DNA of 64,000 nt from Roseomonas aeriglobus (GTDB lineage: Bacteria > Pseudomonadota > Alphaproteobacteria > Sphingomonadales > Sphingomonadaceae), in the NCBI GenBank assembly GCA_016937575.1, contig JAFHKN010000002.1, positions 2,046,001-2,110,000 on the forward strand, in the 5' to 3' direction. Shown in pieces: positions 18,101 to 28,604 of this stretch; within the stretch, counting starts at the first letter, position 1; every line of letters starts with the position of its first letter. A program made the translations under genes and the position numbers. The notes below the pieces were generated by a model, which worked only from the letters and a program-made list of their open reading frames with translations, was not told where the DNA came from and made no database searches.

Positions 18101-18201
18101 TGCGGGGCGGGCGCGGTCTGCGCGAGCGCCGGCTGTGCAGCGGCAGCGGCCGTCAACAGCAGCGTCGACGCCAGCATGCGCCGGCGGAAGGTGGAGATCA
18201 T
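15181..18201 (-). CDS. TonB-dependent outer-membrane receptor
   Basis: A 1006-residue receptor: signal peptide MISTFRRRMLASTLLLTAAA ending PALAQ, TonB-box-like DVVVTGTLF, plug domain (ISLRNLGVSSTLVLVDGLR, VDRIEVLKDGASSLYGADA) and a beta-barrel ending FRAGANFKF. The ATG at 18201 starts the signal peptide; 53 upstream codons in the open frame are intergenic. A run of alanines (SFASAAAAAAAGCAKV) lies in a predicted extracellular loop. It belongs to the same class as the TBDT at 11386. No metabolic enzyme is adjacent to indicate the ligand; the nearby sulfate genes run in the same direction but encode cytoplasmic steps. Confidence 0.95.
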   Translation of the reverse strand: MISTFRRRMLASTLLLTAAAAAQPALAQTAPAPQDTTATVPQTTDTTADEPQDVVVTGTLFRGADTLTALPVTVVTAETLTRAGVTNTADAIRSAAADGAGSIGIGFTSGFSAGGSAISLRNLGVSSTLVLVDGLRVANFPLSDDGHNSYVDLNSIPQVGVDRIEVLKDGASSLYGADAIGGVVNIITRKKFTGIDGGAEAGVTEKGDGHKYRLRLLGGIGDYDTQGWNFYIGGEYEDSGKITADSRGFPFNTLDLRAAGGNDNNRADDTLTTPTTNAVVTRTTQTDLNNPLAGSVANATTPAIFTSLTPLANCPFGTFSENTASRVGTACAHDLTREYVQILPKQRRFAGQARFSYRVTDTIEGYLQGSYSNNKVDIQLLPRGIRQNQAFGGAPSTSTSNPGIVLPYFICSAGINCATAADRQLNPNNPYATNAAATPAIAAANAARIYYLFGDVKAGSERTNELYRVTGGLHGTIADAWRWNIDVGYSRDELELVQTGFANLNGLVRAINTGTYNFVNPSLNSQAVRDSVLPPITSLSNSSIFTTDASVARDLFALPGGNVQLAVGGQYRKEKLTNRSANPNLDVPGLSTAQAYGDRDVWAAYFEAAAPILDVLSVNLSGRYDHYSEGFSKFSPKVSAKFTPIKEISLRGSYSEGFRTPTFAEIDPRSSFSGFVGYTPNADFRAAHPNNSSYTTAYSVGRGYVGNPNIKPEQSRSFTVGAIVQPTPWFSFTADYFNVKKTGLITAGSLAGEAINAYYSVANQSFASAAAAAAAGCAKVAAVGAGYSCNVIDGADPFALNALPRLLVLNAPYVNVNYDVTTGLQFTANVQAPISEGLRFESRLDLQGTLKFDRHLDNGSVQRFAGSVGPADLSSGGGTPKWRGNWQNTFLTDNFSLSATTYFVGAMRAVATDQGNLDTSCNASVYKDAQGGNSFCRIRRFIYTDINATIKVNDQFSFFGFVGNVTNARAPFYPNTFYTTQPNYLASWHLPGLIGRSFRAGANFKF

Positions 18202-18328
18202 GGTTTTTCCCTTCGATCGTTTCTTTTTATCGTTACGCGCGGACGCGTACGGCCGATGGTATCGGTCGAAGGGTGTATCGGCGCGTCCCGCAGCGCCCAC
18301 AATCTGGATAAGGTTTATGCAATCACCG

Positions 18329-18346
18329 TGTTGCAACCCTACAACA
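18329..18346. promoter_or_regulatory. TGTTG-N8-CAACA inverted repeat upstream of TBDT 2
   Basis: Half-sites TGTTG (18329-18333) and CAACA (18342-18346), extended to GTGTTG/CAACAC, lie 128 bp upstream of the TBDT start. Spacing equals that of the element upstream of the first TBDT at 14486-14503. It is a candidate shared operator. Confidence 0.45.
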
Positions 18347-18369
18347 CCAACGCGGATCAAGGATTCAGT

Positions 18370-19110
18370 TCACGCCGTGGCGACCGCGATCACCGTCTTC
18401 GCGACGGCCGGCGAGCAGATCAGCAGGTCCGGAAGCCAGGTCTCGGCTCGATTGTAGACGAGCGGGCTGCCGTCGAGCCGGCTGACGTGTAACCCCGCGG
18501 CCAGCGCGACCGCGGCCGGGGCGCAGTTGTCCCACACATATTGCCCGCCGGAATGGAGGTAGATGTCCGCCTCCCCCAGCACGACCGCCATCGCCTTCGC
18601 ACCCGCCGACCCCATCGGGACGAGTTCGCCGCCCAGCGCTTCGGCAACGCGGATGGCCTCGGCCGGTGGGCGGCTGCGACTGACGACGATGCGGGGCGGC
18701 ACGCGGGCGGGCGGCGCGGCGCGGCACCCCTCGGTACACAGCGTCACGTCGCGCGCCGGTAGCGCCACCGCGCCGACCTCGGGCCGCCCGTCGATGCTCA
18801 GGCCGACATGCACGGCCCAATCGGGACGCATGGACGCATATTCGGCCGTGCCGTCGAGCGGATCGATCACCCAGCAACGGCGTGCCGAGCAACGACGCGG
18901 ATCGTCCTCGCTCTCCTCCGACAGCACGAAATCGTCGGGGCGGGCAGCCCGAAGGCGATCGAGGATCAGCGCATTGGCCGCGCGGTCGCCCTCGTCGCCC
19001 AGCGCCCTGCCCTCCAGCCGGCCGGCGTGCTGGAGCTGGTGGAGCAGCGCCCCCGCCTCCGTCGCAATGTCCCGGGCCAGCTGCGCGTCGTTCAAATCAC
19101 CGGACTCCAC
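18370..19110 (-). CDS. cysQ: CysQ, 3'(2'),5'-bisphosphate nucleotidase
   Basis: Inositol-monophosphatase-superfamily enzyme that removes the 3'-phosphate from PAP/PAPS, preventing PAP build-up during sulfate assimilation. The metal-binding motifs are visible: SEES near residue 70, DPLDGTAEY near 83-91 and [14 protein letters not shown] near 192-205. It has 246 residues, close to the family norm. Its start overlaps the 3' end of cysNC by 19 bp, making cysD-cysNC-cysQ one operon and supporting the PAP(S) role over a generic inositol phosphatase. Confidence 0.93.
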   Translation of the reverse strand: MESGDLNDAQLARDIATEAGALLHQLQHAGRLEGRALGDEGDRAANALILDRLRAARPDDFVLSEESEDDPRRCSARRCWVIDPLDGTAEYASMRPDWAVHVGLSIDGRPEVGAVALPARDVTLCTEGCRAAPPARVPPRIVVSRSRPPAEAIRVAEALGGELVPMGSAGAKAMAVVLGEADIYLHSGGQYVWDNCAPAAVALAAGLHVSRLDGSPLVYNRAETWLPDLLICSPAVAKTVIAVATA

Positions 19111-21023
19111 ATGCCGACGACACGGTCGACGATCAGTTCTGCGGCGTCTTCGGGAGAGAGACGACCGGTGTCGATCCGGATATCGGGCGCCTCGGGCGGC
19201 TCATAGGGGCTGGATATGCCAGTGAAGTTCGCGATCTCGCCCGCGCGCGCCTTGGCATAGAGGCCCTTCACATCGCGCGCCTCGGCGACGCTGAGCGGCG
19301 TATCGATGAAGATCTCCAGAAACTCGCCCTCCGGGATCATCGCGCGTACCATTTCGCGTTCGGCGCGGAACGGCGAGATGAAGGCGGTGAGGACGATCAG
19401 CCCCGCGTCGGTCATCAGCTTGGCGACTTCACCCACCCGGCGGATATTCTCGATCCGGTCGGCATCGCTGAAGCCCAGATCGCGATTGAGCCCATGACGG
19501 ATATTGTCGCCATCGAGCAGGAAACTGTGCTTGCCCAGCGCATGCAGCTTCTTTTCGACCAGATTGGCGATGGTCGATTTGCCCGACCCGGAGAGGCCGG
19601 TGAACCACAGCAGCTTGGCCGCCTGCCCCTTCTGCGCGGCATGGGCTTCGCGCGTGATCTCGATATTCTGCCAATGGACGTTCTGCGCGCGTCGCAGCGG
19701 CCGGTCGATCATGCCCGCCGCGACGGTCGCGTTGGTCAGCTTGTCGATCAGGATGAAGCCGCCCAGGTCCCGGTTGCCGGCACGTTCGCCGCTGTCGGCA
19801 TAGGGCGCGAACGGAATCGCGCGGTCGGCGTGGAGGTGCGCGACGCCGATGTCGTTCAACCCCAGCGTCTTGACCGACAGATGGGCGAGCGAATTGACGT
19901 CGATCGCGTGCTCGGGCGGGCGCACGGTGGCGCTGACGGTGGTTGCCCCGGTCTTCAGCCAATAGGCCCGGCCCGGCAACAAGGGTGTTTCGTCCATCCA
20001 GACGATCGTCGTCTCGAACTGATCGGCCGCCTCCAGCGCATCCTCGGCCGCCGCGATTACGTCGCCACGCGAGCAATCGACCTCGTCCGCCAGCGTCAGC
20101 GTGACCGACTGGCCGGCCTGCGCCGCGCCCAAGTCGCCGTCGAAAGTGACGATGCGCGCGATCCGACTGGTCTTGCCCGACGGCACGATCCGCACCGCAT
20201 CGCCCGGCCGCACGACGCCCCGCGCGATCCGCCCGGCAAAGCCGCGGAAGTCGAGGTTCGGGCGGTTGACCCACTGCACCGACATCGCGAACGCGCCGGC
20301 TGCGTCGCGTGTCGCATCGACCTCGACGCTTTCGAGATGGTCGAGCAAAGTCGTGCCGGTGAACCATGGCGTATGGGCCGACCGTGTCGCGATATTGTCG
20401 CCGCCCAACCCCGAAATAGGGAAAGCGACCGGCGGCGCCATGCCGATCGAGGCGGCAAACGCACCGAACTCATCGACGATCGCGTCGTAGGCGGCACGGT
20501 CCCAGCCGATCAGGTCCATCTTGTTGATCGCCAGCGCGACGTGACGGATGCCGAGCAGGTTGACCAGGAAGCCGTGCCGCCGCGTCTGGGTCAGCACGCC
20601 CTTGCGCGCGTCGATCAGGATGACCGCCAGGTCCGCGGTCGAGGCGCCGGTGACCATGTTGCGCGTATACTGCTCGTGCCCGGGCGTATCGGCGACGATG
20701 AACTTGCGCTTATCCGTCGAGAAGAAGCGATAGGCGACGTCGATCGTGATGCCCTGCTCGCGTTCGGCGGCGAGACCGTCGACCAGCAGCGCGAAGTCGA
20801 TGTTCTGACCCTGCGTGCCGAGCCGCTTGGAGTCCGCCTCCAAAGCGGCGAGCTGGTCGTCGAAGATCGTCCGGCTGTCGTAGAGCAATCGGCCGATCAG
20901 CGTGGACTTTCCGTCGTCGACCGAGCCGCAGGTCAGGAACCGCAGCAGCGACTTGTCCTGGTGCCGCGCGAGATACGCGTCGATGTCGGATGCGATGAGC
21001 GCATCGGGGCGATAGGTGGTCAT
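19092..21023 (-). CDS. cysNC: CysNC, sulfate adenylyltransferase large subunit fused to APS kinase
   Basis: Bifunctional enzyme. The N-terminal GTPase (residues 1-450) pairs with CysD to make adenylylsulfate, driven by GTP hydrolysis; the C-terminal kinase (about 465-643) makes PAPS. Seen in sequence: P-loop GSVDDGKST at 33-41, [13 protein letters not shown], and a second P-loop GLSGSGKST at 476-484 followed by the APS-kinase pattern [17 protein letters not shown]. The 643-residue length fits the fused form common in alphaproteobacteria. A REPIN-like element lies in the 145-bp gap from cysD. Confidence 0.96.
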   Translation of the reverse strand: MTTYRPDALIASDIDAYLARHQDKSLLRFLTCGSVDDGKSTLIGRLLYDSRTIFDDQLAALEADSKRLGTQGQNIDFALLVDGLAAEREQGITIDVAYRFFSTDKRKFIVADTPGHEQYTRNMVTGASTADLAVILIDARKGVLTQTRRHGFLVNLLGIRHVALAINKMDLIGWDRAAYDAIVDEFGAFAASIGMAPPVAFPISGLGGDNIATRSAHTPWFTGTTLLDHLESVEVDATRDAAGAFAMSVQWVNRPNLDFRGFAGRIARGVVRPGDAVRIVPSGKTSRIARIVTFDGDLGAAQAGQSVTLTLADEVDCSRGDVIAAAEDALEAADQFETTIVWMDETPLLPGRAYWLKTGATTVSATVRPPEHAIDVNSLAHLSVKTLGLNDIGVAHLHADRAIPFAPYADSGERAGNRDLGGFILIDKLTNATVAAGMIDRPLRRAQNVHWQNIEITREAHAAQKGQAAKLLWFTGLSGSGKSTIANLVEKKLHALGKHSFLLDGDNIRHGLNRDLGFSDADRIENIRRVGEVAKLMTDAGLIVLTAFISPFRAEREMVRAMIPEGEFLEIFIDTPLSVAEARDVKGLYAKARAGEIANFTGISSPYEPPEAPDIRIDTGRLSPEDAAELIVDRVVGMWSPVI

Positions 21024-21052
21024 GGGCGGGTCTCCGCCCCTCTTCCGGGTTT

Positions 21053-21146
21053 CGTCACCCCCGCGCAGGCGGGGGTAAATTGGCGCAAGTCAAGGAAGGG
21101 CTCGATGAGCCAGCCAGAACTTATCCCCGCCTGCGCGGGGATGACG
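21053..21146. repeat. REPIN-like palindromic element, copy 2 (inside the cys operon)
   Basis: A 94-bp palindrome with arms CGTCACCCCCGCGCAGGCGG and CCGCCTGCGCGGGGATGACG and the inner motif CCAGCCAGAACTTATCCCC. It fills most of the intercistronic gap between cysD and cysNC, where its transcript hairpin could affect mRNA stability or the ratio of the two subunits. Confidence 0.85.
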
Positions 21147-21168
21147 AAATCAAAGTCAGGAGAAGCCA

Positions 21169-22068
21169 TCAGAAATACCCCTCCGCCTTCTTCTTCTCCA
21201 TGCTGGCCGCCTGATCGTGGTCGATCGCCCGCCCCTGCCGCTCGGACGTGGTCGTCAACAGCATTTCCTGGATCACCTGCGCCAGCGTCGTCGCTTCGCT
21301 CTCGACCGCGCCGGTCAGCGGGTAACAGCCGAGCGTGCGAAAGCGGATCGAGCGCTCCACGGGCACTTCGCCCTCGCCCAAGCGGAAGCGGTCGTCGTCG
21401 ACCATCAGCAGCATCCCGTCGCGCTCCACGGTCGGGCGCGGCGCGGCGAAATAGAGCGGCACGATCTCGATCCCCTCGCGCAGAATATATTGCCAGATGT
21501 CGAGCTCGGTCCAGTTGCTGATCGGAAAGACGCGGATGCTCTCGCCCTTGGCCTTGCGCGCATTGTACAGCCGCCACAGCTCGGGCCGCTGCGCCTTCGG
21601 ATCCCAACGATGCGCGGCCGAGCGGAAGCTGAACACGCGCTCCTTTGCCCGGCTTTTCTCTTCGTCGCGCCGCGCCCCGCCGAACGCCGCGTCGAAGCCG
21701 TGGAGCGTCAGCGCCTGCTTCAACCCTTCGGTCTTCCACAGGTCGGTGTGGAGGCTGCCGTGGTCGAACGGGTTGATCCCGCGCGCCTCGGCCTCCGGAT
21801 TGCGGTGGACCAGCAACTCCATCCCCGCGGCCGCCGCCGCGCGGTCGCGCAGGTCGTACATCGCGCGGAATTTCCATGTCGTGTCGACATGGAGCAGCGG
21901 GAACGGCGGCGGCGCGGGGTAGAACGCCTTGCGCGCCAGATGCAGCATGACAGCGGAATCCTTGCCGATCGAATAGAGCATCACCGGGCGTTCAGCCTCG
22001 GCGACGACTTCGCGCAGGATGTGAATCGATTCGGCTTCGAGCGCGTCGAGATGGGTCAGGCGGGCCAT
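21169..22068 (-). CDS. cysD: CysD, sulfate adenylyltransferase small subunit
   Basis: Catalytic subunit of ATP sulfurylase, converting sulfate and ATP to adenylylsulfate with the CysN GTPase. It has 299 residues, the family norm. The PP-loop signature [11 protein letters not shown] lies near 32-42; [20 protein letters not shown] and the C-terminal [20 protein letters not shown] tail are typical. It starts [20 protein letters not shown] and is the first gene of the cys operon, divergent from the exported hydrolase gene. Confidence 0.97.
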   Translation of the reverse strand: MARLTHLDALEAESIHILREVVAEAERPVMLYSIGKDSAVMLHLARKAFYPAPPPFPLLHVDTTWKFRAMYDLRDRAAAAAGMELLVHRNPEAEARGINPFDHGSLHTDLWKTEGLKQALTLHGFDAAFGGARRDEEKSRAKERVFSFRSAAHRWDPKAQRPELWRLYNARKAKGESIRVFPISNWTELDIWQYILREGIEIVPLYFAAPRPTVERDGMLLMVDDDRFRLGEGEVPVERSIRFRTLGCYPLTGAVESEATTLAQVIQEMLLTTTSERQGRAIDHDQAASMEKKKAEGYF

Positions 22069-22147
22069 GGTCGCGCCTATCTAGCCACGCATTCGCCGGC
22101 TGCCGCAAACAATTGCTTGGTTGCGAAATAGGTGCCAGCCTGCGCCC

Positions 22148-23236
22148 ATGTTGACCACGCTTATCGCGTTGCTGCTTCAGGCGACGGCGCCCAACCAGCC
22201 CTCCCCCGCCCCCAAGACGCCGGCCCCGGTTAAGGTCTGGCCGACACGGGAAGCGGAGTATGTGGCCAAGGCCCACCGCTTCATCGGCGGCGCGACGATG
22301 AACGTCCGGCTCCACTATACGACGCTCGGGTCGCCGCACCGCAACGCCGCGGGCGAAATCGATAACGCCGTGCTGATCCTCCACGGTACCGGGGGGACGG
22401 GGAAACAGTTCCTGAACCCGGTCTTCGCCGACGACCTCTACGGGCCCGGCCAACCGCTCGACATCACACGATACTGGATCATCCTGCCCGACAATATCGG
22501 CCACGGCGCCTCCTCCAAGCCATCGGACGGGATGCGGGCGACGTTTCCGGAGTATGGCTACACCGACATGGTCGCGCTCCAGCACCGGCTGGTGACCGAG
22601 GCGTTGGGCGTGAGGCAACTGCGGCTGATCTTCGGCACGTCGATGGGGTGCATGCACGCCTTTGTCTGGGGGGAAACCTATCCGGACGCCGCCCGCGCCC
22701 TGATGCCGATGGCGTGCGAGCCGGTGCAGATCGCCGGGCTGAACCGCATGTGGCGGCAGATGGCGATCGACGCCGTGAAGGCCGATCCGGCGTGGGCGGA
22801 CGGCAACTACATCGCCCAGCCCATCCAGGGCCTGCGCACGGCGAGTTCGCTTTTGATCGTCGCCGGGTCAGCCCCATTGGCGCTGCAAAAGACCTATCCC
22901 ACCCGTGACGCTGCCACGGCCTACGTCCGCGACCGGCTGGCGAAGGATATCGCGACCCGCGATGCCAACGACCTTATCTACCAACTCGACGCCTCGCGCG
23001 ATTACGACCCCTGGGGCAGGCTGGAGGCGATCACCGCGCCGGTCAGGTGGATCAATTCCGCCGACGACTTCATCAACCCCCGTGGCCTGCCCTTTCCGGC
23101 GGAGGCGGTAAAGCGGATGAAGCGGGCGACTTTTCGAATGATCCCGGAGGACGAAACGACCCGCGGTCACGGCACGCATACGGCCGCAAGCTTCTGGAAG
23201 GCCGATCTCGCCGCACTCTTGCAACAAACCGAATAA
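22148..23236 (+). CDS. Exported alpha/beta hydrolase, homoserine-acetyltransferase-like
   Basis: A 362-residue protein with a short hydrophobic leader (MLTTLIALLLQATA) and an alpha/beta-hydrolase fold of the MetX-like class. The nucleophile elbow is GTSMGCMHA, the acid is probably in NSADDFINP and the His in TRGHGTH near the C-terminus. The oxyanion region reads LILHGTGGTGKQF. The leader and lack of met genes nearby argue against homoserine acetylation in the cytoplasm, so a periplasmic esterase or peptidase-like role is as likely. The ATG at 22148 was chosen because it starts the leader. It is divergent from cysD. Confidence 0.8.
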   Translation: MLTTLIALLLQATAPNQPSPAPKTPAPVKVWPTREAEYVAKAHRFIGGATMNVRLHYTTLGSPHRNAAGEIDNAVLILHGTGGTGKQFLNPVFADDLYGPGQPLDITRYWIILPDNIGHGASSKPSDGMRATFPEYGYTDMVALQHRLVTEALGVRQLRLIFGTSMGCMHAFVWGETYPDAARALMPMACEPVQIAGLNRMWRQMAIDAVKADPAWADGNYIAQPIQGLRTASSLLIVAGSAPLALQKTYPTRDAATAYVRDRLAKDIATRDANDLIYQLDASRDYDPWGRLEAITAPVRWINSADDFINPRGLPFPAEAVKRMKRATFRMIPEDETTRGHGTHTAASFWKADLAALLQQTE

Positions 23237-23333
23237 CATGGATCCGCATCACCTGGAACGGCGCGACGTAGCCCTTGCGGCGACTGCCGGTATCAACGAT
23301 CAGCCGTCCCGGTAGCGCAATCTGGACAACGGC

Positions 23334-24314
23334 ATGAAAGCGGCTTTTGAGAATGCCCGGGCGGCACTCGCCTTTCTGGAATCCCATCAGATCGCGCCGT
23401 CCCCGGCCCATTACGCTTTGGCGTTGCACTATCAGACGGAGCCGGACGGGCCGCTCGCGCGACAGATCGCCGCGCTCACCGATGGCGGCCTGAGGCTGAC
23501 CGCCGAACAGGTCGCGATCCTGGTCGCGCGACACGGCGGCGACGAAGCCGCCGCGACACTCGGCGCGCGCGAACAGGCGGTGTCGGAACACAGCGCACAG
23601 CTGAGCTCGCTGACGAACGGCGCGCGCAACCTGACGACCGCGCTCGGCCGCGACGTCGACGCCTTCGCCGCCGATCGCGACCGCTGGGCGGACGGGGCGA
23701 GCGCCTTTTCCGACCGCCTGAACCAGGCCGGGCGCGACCTCGCCACCATGCGCGACGACATCTCGTCCTTGCGCGATCGATTGACGCCGCCCGACAGGGA
23801 CGCCGACGACAGTGACGAGGCGTCCGATCGCCTCGCCGATCCCGTGATAGACGTCATGACCGACGCGCTGACCCGACGCGGGGCGGAGGCGATGCTGGCG
23901 CAGCTGGCGGACCTCGACCGCGGTTTCGCGCTGGTGCTCTTCCAGCTCGACGACCTGATTGCGATCAACGATCGCTATGGCCAATCGGTCGGTAACAACG
24001 TGCTCACCGCGCTGGTGACCACATTGCGCCAGGCCTTCCCGGACCAGGAACTGATCCGGTGGAGCGGAAACGAATTTCTGATCGTCGTGCTCGACACCGC
24101 GATCGCGGTCGTGCGCGAGCAGGTACGCGACGCACTCGACGCCATGGCCGCGCGCCGTCTGCGGCTGCGCGACAGCGGCCAGTATATCGGGTCCGTCACC
24201 GCATCCGCCGCGGTCATCGCCGGGCGCAGCGAGTCCGGCGTAGCGGTTCTCGGCCGCGCCAGGAGCCGCCTGGCGGCCACCGCCGATCAGGGCGGCAGCC
24301 GTTTGGCGAACTAG
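23334..24314 (+). CDS. GGDEF-fold protein with degenerate active site (SGNEF)
   Basis: A 326-residue soluble protein. The N-terminal half is helical with a coiled-coil-like stretch (about 85-160); the C-terminal half (about 170-320) has the GGDEF fold, beginning DVMTDALTRRGAEAML. The catalytic signature reads SGNEF at 244-248: the first Gly and the metal-binding Asp/Glu position are changed, so diguanylate cyclase activity is unlikely. It may act as a c-di-GMP or GTP receptor or a scaffold. No membrane segment. It stands between the exported hydrolase and glmS, convergent with glmS at a 6-bp gap. Confidence 0.8.
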   Translation: MKAAFENARAALAFLESHQIAPSPAHYALALHYQTEPDGPLARQIAALTDGGLRLTAEQVAILVARHGGDEAAATLGAREQAVSEHSAQLSSLTNGARNLTTALGRDVDAFAADRDRWADGASAFSDRLNQAGRDLATMRDDISSLRDRLTPPDRDADDSDEASDRLADPVIDVMTDALTRRGAEAMLAQLADLDRGFALVLFQLDDLIAINDRYGQSVGNNVLTALVTTLRQAFPDQELIRWSGNEFLIVVLDTAIAVVREQVRDALDAMAARRLRLRDSGQYIGSVTASAAVIAGRSESGVAVLGRARSRLAATADQGGSRLAN

Positions 24315-24320
24315 ATCAGG

Positions 24321-26144
<1,824 letters not shown>

Positions 26145-26198
26145 GTCAGTCTTCTCCTCGGCCCGGGCATGTCGCCGCCGAGCCCCTATCAAGCCGAA

Positions 26199-26510
26199 TT
26201 ATCGTGGAAATTTGCTGTCGACGAACGAGCGGGTGAACTGCTCGGCGCTGGGTTCATAGCCTTCGCTGGCCAGGAACCTGGCCCGCCCTTTTTCCCAGAC
26301 CTCGCGGATCGCGCCGGCCATGCCGTCGGGAAAGCGCATCTGCGCGGCGCACAGGGCACGCCAGTCGCCGGTCCCGCCCCACTCGCGGCGCAGTTGCGGC
26401 TCCATCGCCTGGAGCGCCGACGCCTCGACCGGATCGAGATGGCCGATCGCGTCCATCACATAGCCGTCGAGCAACCGCAGCAGCGGCTTGCCTTCATGCC
26501 GCGGGTTCAT
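26199..26510 (-). CDS. Small conserved-type protein of unknown function between glmU and glmS
   Basis: A 103-residue soluble, mostly helical protein with no signal peptide, rich in Trp/Arg/Glu. Its ATG overlaps the glmU stop as ATGA, and glmS begins 55 bp downstream, so it is translated with the amino-sugar genes. I do not recognise the family. Coupling to glmU suggests a role in or regulation by the same pathway, but this is context only. Confidence 0.75.
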   Translation of the reverse strand: MNPRHEGKPLLRLLDGYVMDAIGHLDPVEASALQAMEPQLRREWGGTGDWRALCAAQMRFPDGMAGAIREVWEKGRARFLASEGYEPSAEQFTRSFVDSKFPR

Positions 26511-27862
26511 TTCGCAGCCTTTCGAACAGTCATGATCTGGCGGAATTTCGCGGCCCAGCCTGGCTTGGCGGTCTGCGCTGCACGGGCGAGAGCCAGCGCG
26601 TCGGCGGCGACGTCCTGCGTGACGGTCGATCCGGCCCCGACGATCGCGCCCGCACCGATGCTGACCGGCGCGACCAGCGCGGAGTTGGAGCCGATGAACG
26701 CCCCTTCCCCGATCGACGTGCGATATTTCAGGAACCCGTCGTAGTTGCAGGTGATCGTGCCCGCGCCGATGTTCGCGCCCGCGCCGACGTCGGCATCGCC
26801 GATGTAGCTCAGGTGATTGGCCTTGGCGCCCTTGCCGAGCGTTGCCTTCTTCACCTCGACGAAATTGCCGACCTTCGCCTTTTCACCCAGAACCGCGCCG
26901 GGGCGCAGGCGGGCATAGGGGCCGACGTCGGCGCGGGCGCCGACGGTCGCACCTTCGAGGTGGCTGAACGCGCGGATCGTTGCGCCGTCCGCGACGCTCA
27001 CGTCAGGGCCGAAGACGACATTCGGTTCGATCGTCACGTCGCGGCCGATGACCGTGTCATGCGCGAACCACACGGTCTCGGGCGCGATCAGCGTGGCGCC
27101 GTCGACCATCGCCTGCGTGCGCCGCGCCGCCTGCCACTGCGCCTCCAAAGCGGCCAGTTCGCCGCGGCTGTTGACGCCCGTAACTTCGGTCGCCGCGGTT
27201 TCGATAACGGCCGAGTGCCGGCCATCCTCGGCCGCCAGCATGACGATGTCGGGCAGATAATATTCGCCGGCCGCGTTTGCGTTGCCGACGCGGGCGAGCA
27301 GCGCGAACAGGTCTTCGCCGCGGACCGCCATCAGACCCGAATTGCACAGGTCGACCGCGCGTTCGTCCGGCGACGCGTCCTTGAATTCGACCATCTTGAC
27401 GATACGGCCATCGGCATCGGCGATGACGCGGCCATAGGCACCCGGATCGGCGGGGCGGAAGCCGAGCACGACCGCGGCCGGCGTATCCTCACCGTGCAGC
27501 CGCGTGACCATCGCGCGCATCGTGTCGGCACGGACCAGCGGCACGTCCCCGTAGAGAATCAGCACGTCGCCGGCGAACCCGCCCAGCGCCGCCTCGGCCT
27601 GTTGCACGGCATGGCCGGTCCCCAGCTGCTCGCGCTGTTCGACGATCTCGGCACCGAGCGGAGTGGCAAAGGCCTCGACCTGCTCGCGCCGCGCGCCGAC
27701 GACGACCATCGTCCGGGCAGGATCGAGCGCACCGACGCTCGCCAGCAGATGCCCGAGCATCGGGCGGCCCGCGATCGGGTGGAGCACCTTGTGCAGGTCG
27801 GATTTCATCCGCGTGCCCTGGCCCGCGGCCAGGACGATGGCGGCCAGAGGACGCGTCGTCAT
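26507..27862 (-). CDS. glmU: GlmU, bifunctional GlcN-1-P acetyltransferase / GlcNAc-1-P uridyltransferase
   Basis: Catalyses the last two steps to UDP-GlcNAc. The N-terminal uridyltransferase carries LAAGQGTRMKSDLHKVLHPI at 12-31; the C-terminal part is a left-handed beta-helix of hexapeptide repeats, with GAFIGSNSALVAPVSIGAGA characteristic of the acetyltransferase. It has 451 residues, normal length. It is transcribed ahead of the small unknown gene and glmS, and is divergent from the HAD phosphatase gene. Confidence 0.97.
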   Translation of the reverse strand: MTTRPLAAIVLAAGQGTRMKSDLHKVLHPIAGRPMLGHLLASVGALDPARTMVVVGARREQVEAFATPLGAEIVEQREQLGTGHAVQQAEAALGGFAGDVLILYGDVPLVRADTMRAMVTRLHGEDTPAAVVLGFRPADPGAYGRVIADADGRIVKMVEFKDASPDERAVDLCNSGLMAVRGEDLFALLARVGNANAAGEYYLPDIVMLAAEDGRHSAVIETAATEVTGVNSRGELAALEAQWQAARRTQAMVDGATLIAPETVWFAHDTVIGRDVTIEPNVVFGPDVSVADGATIRAFSHLEGATVGARADVGPYARLRPGAVLGEKAKVGNFVEVKKATLGKGAKANHLSYIGDADVGAGANIGAGTITCNYDGFLKYRTSIGEGAFIGSNSALVAPVSIGAGAIVGAGSTVTQDVAADALALARAAQTAKPGWAAKFRQIMTVRKAAK

Positions 27863-27923
27863 GCGCGCGGCCCTGCCACGAAAGCCTTGCCAATTCCATA
27901 GCGGGGCGGATTAAGCTTTGGTC

Positions 27924-28604
27924 ATGCGCGCGCCATTCTTCGACATCGTCGGCTTCGACCTGGACGGAACCCTGGTCGACACCAGCGGCGACCTGACCGC
28001 CGCAGTCAATCACGCACTTGGCACAGCGGGTCGCGCGCCGCTGGTGCAGGAGCAGGTGAAGGGTATGATCGGCGGCGGCGCCAAGCATATGCTGGCGCAG
28101 GCGCTCGAAGCGACGGGCGGCTGCAGCGCGGAGGACTTCCGCAGCTATTACAAGGCGCTGCTTGCCTTTTATGGCGATAATCTGTCGGTCCACAGCCGCC
28201 CGTTTCCCGGCGCGGTGGACGCTCTGGACGCACTGGCCAAGCGCGGCGTCCGCCTGGCGGTCGTCACCAACAAGTTCGAGAGTTTCGCGACGCGTCTGCT
28301 GGCCGACCTTCGCCTGGCCGACCGTTTCGCCTGCATCATCGGCGGCGACACGCTGGGGTCCGGCAACGCCAAGCCTGCCCCCGCCCCGATCCGCGCGATG
28401 ATCGAGCGGCTGGGCGACGGGCGGGCGGCGTTCGTCGGGGATTCGATCTATGACATGCAGGCCGCGCAGGCCGCCGGCATCCCGGCGATCGCGGTGTCGT
28501 TCGGCTTTCTGCTCGGCCCCGTCGAGGCGATGGGCGCTGATGCGGTGATTGACGATTATGCCTCGCTCATCCCGACGCTCGATGGCCTTTGCGCCACTTC
28601 GTGA
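27924..28604 (+). CDS. gph: HAD-family phosphatase, phosphoglycolate phosphatase-like
   Basis: A 226-residue haloacid-dehalogenase-fold hydrolase. Motif I is FDLDGTLVDT, motif II VVTNK, motif III Lys in NAKPAPAP, and motif IV VGDSIYDMQAA with GIPAIAVSFGF. Size and motifs fit phosphoglycolate phosphatase, which clears 2-phosphoglycolate from DNA repair or photorespiration, although substrate specificity within this family is broad. The ATG at 27924 is preferred over a TTG two codons upstream. Its 3' end overlaps the 3' end of the convergent nucleotidyltransferase gene by 38 bp. Confidence 0.85.
   Translation: MRAPFFDIVGFDLDGTLVDTSGDLTAAVNHALGTAGRAPLVQEQVKGMIGGGAKHMLAQALEATGGCSAEDFRSYYKALLAFYGDNLSVHSRPFPGAVDALDALAKRGVRLAVVTNKFESFATRLLADLRLADRFACIIGGDTLGSGNAKPAPAPIRAMIERLGDGRAAFVGDSIYDMQAAQAAGIPAIAVSFGFLLGPVEAMGADAVIDDYASLIPTLDGLCATS

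Noticed and set aside
15043..18492. 1149-residue open frame on the plus strand opposite the second TBDT
   Set aside because: Same reasons: shadow of a well-supported receptor gene, with no domain motifs of its own.
18882..21521. 879-residue plus-strand frame opposite cysNC and cysQ
   Set aside because: Overlaps two genes with intact catalytic motifs and reads through a REPIN-like repeat; it has no recognisable domain.
23238..23320. Short ORF starting ATG 23238 after the exported hydrolase
   Set aside because: Only about 25 codons, no ribosome site and no recognisable feature.
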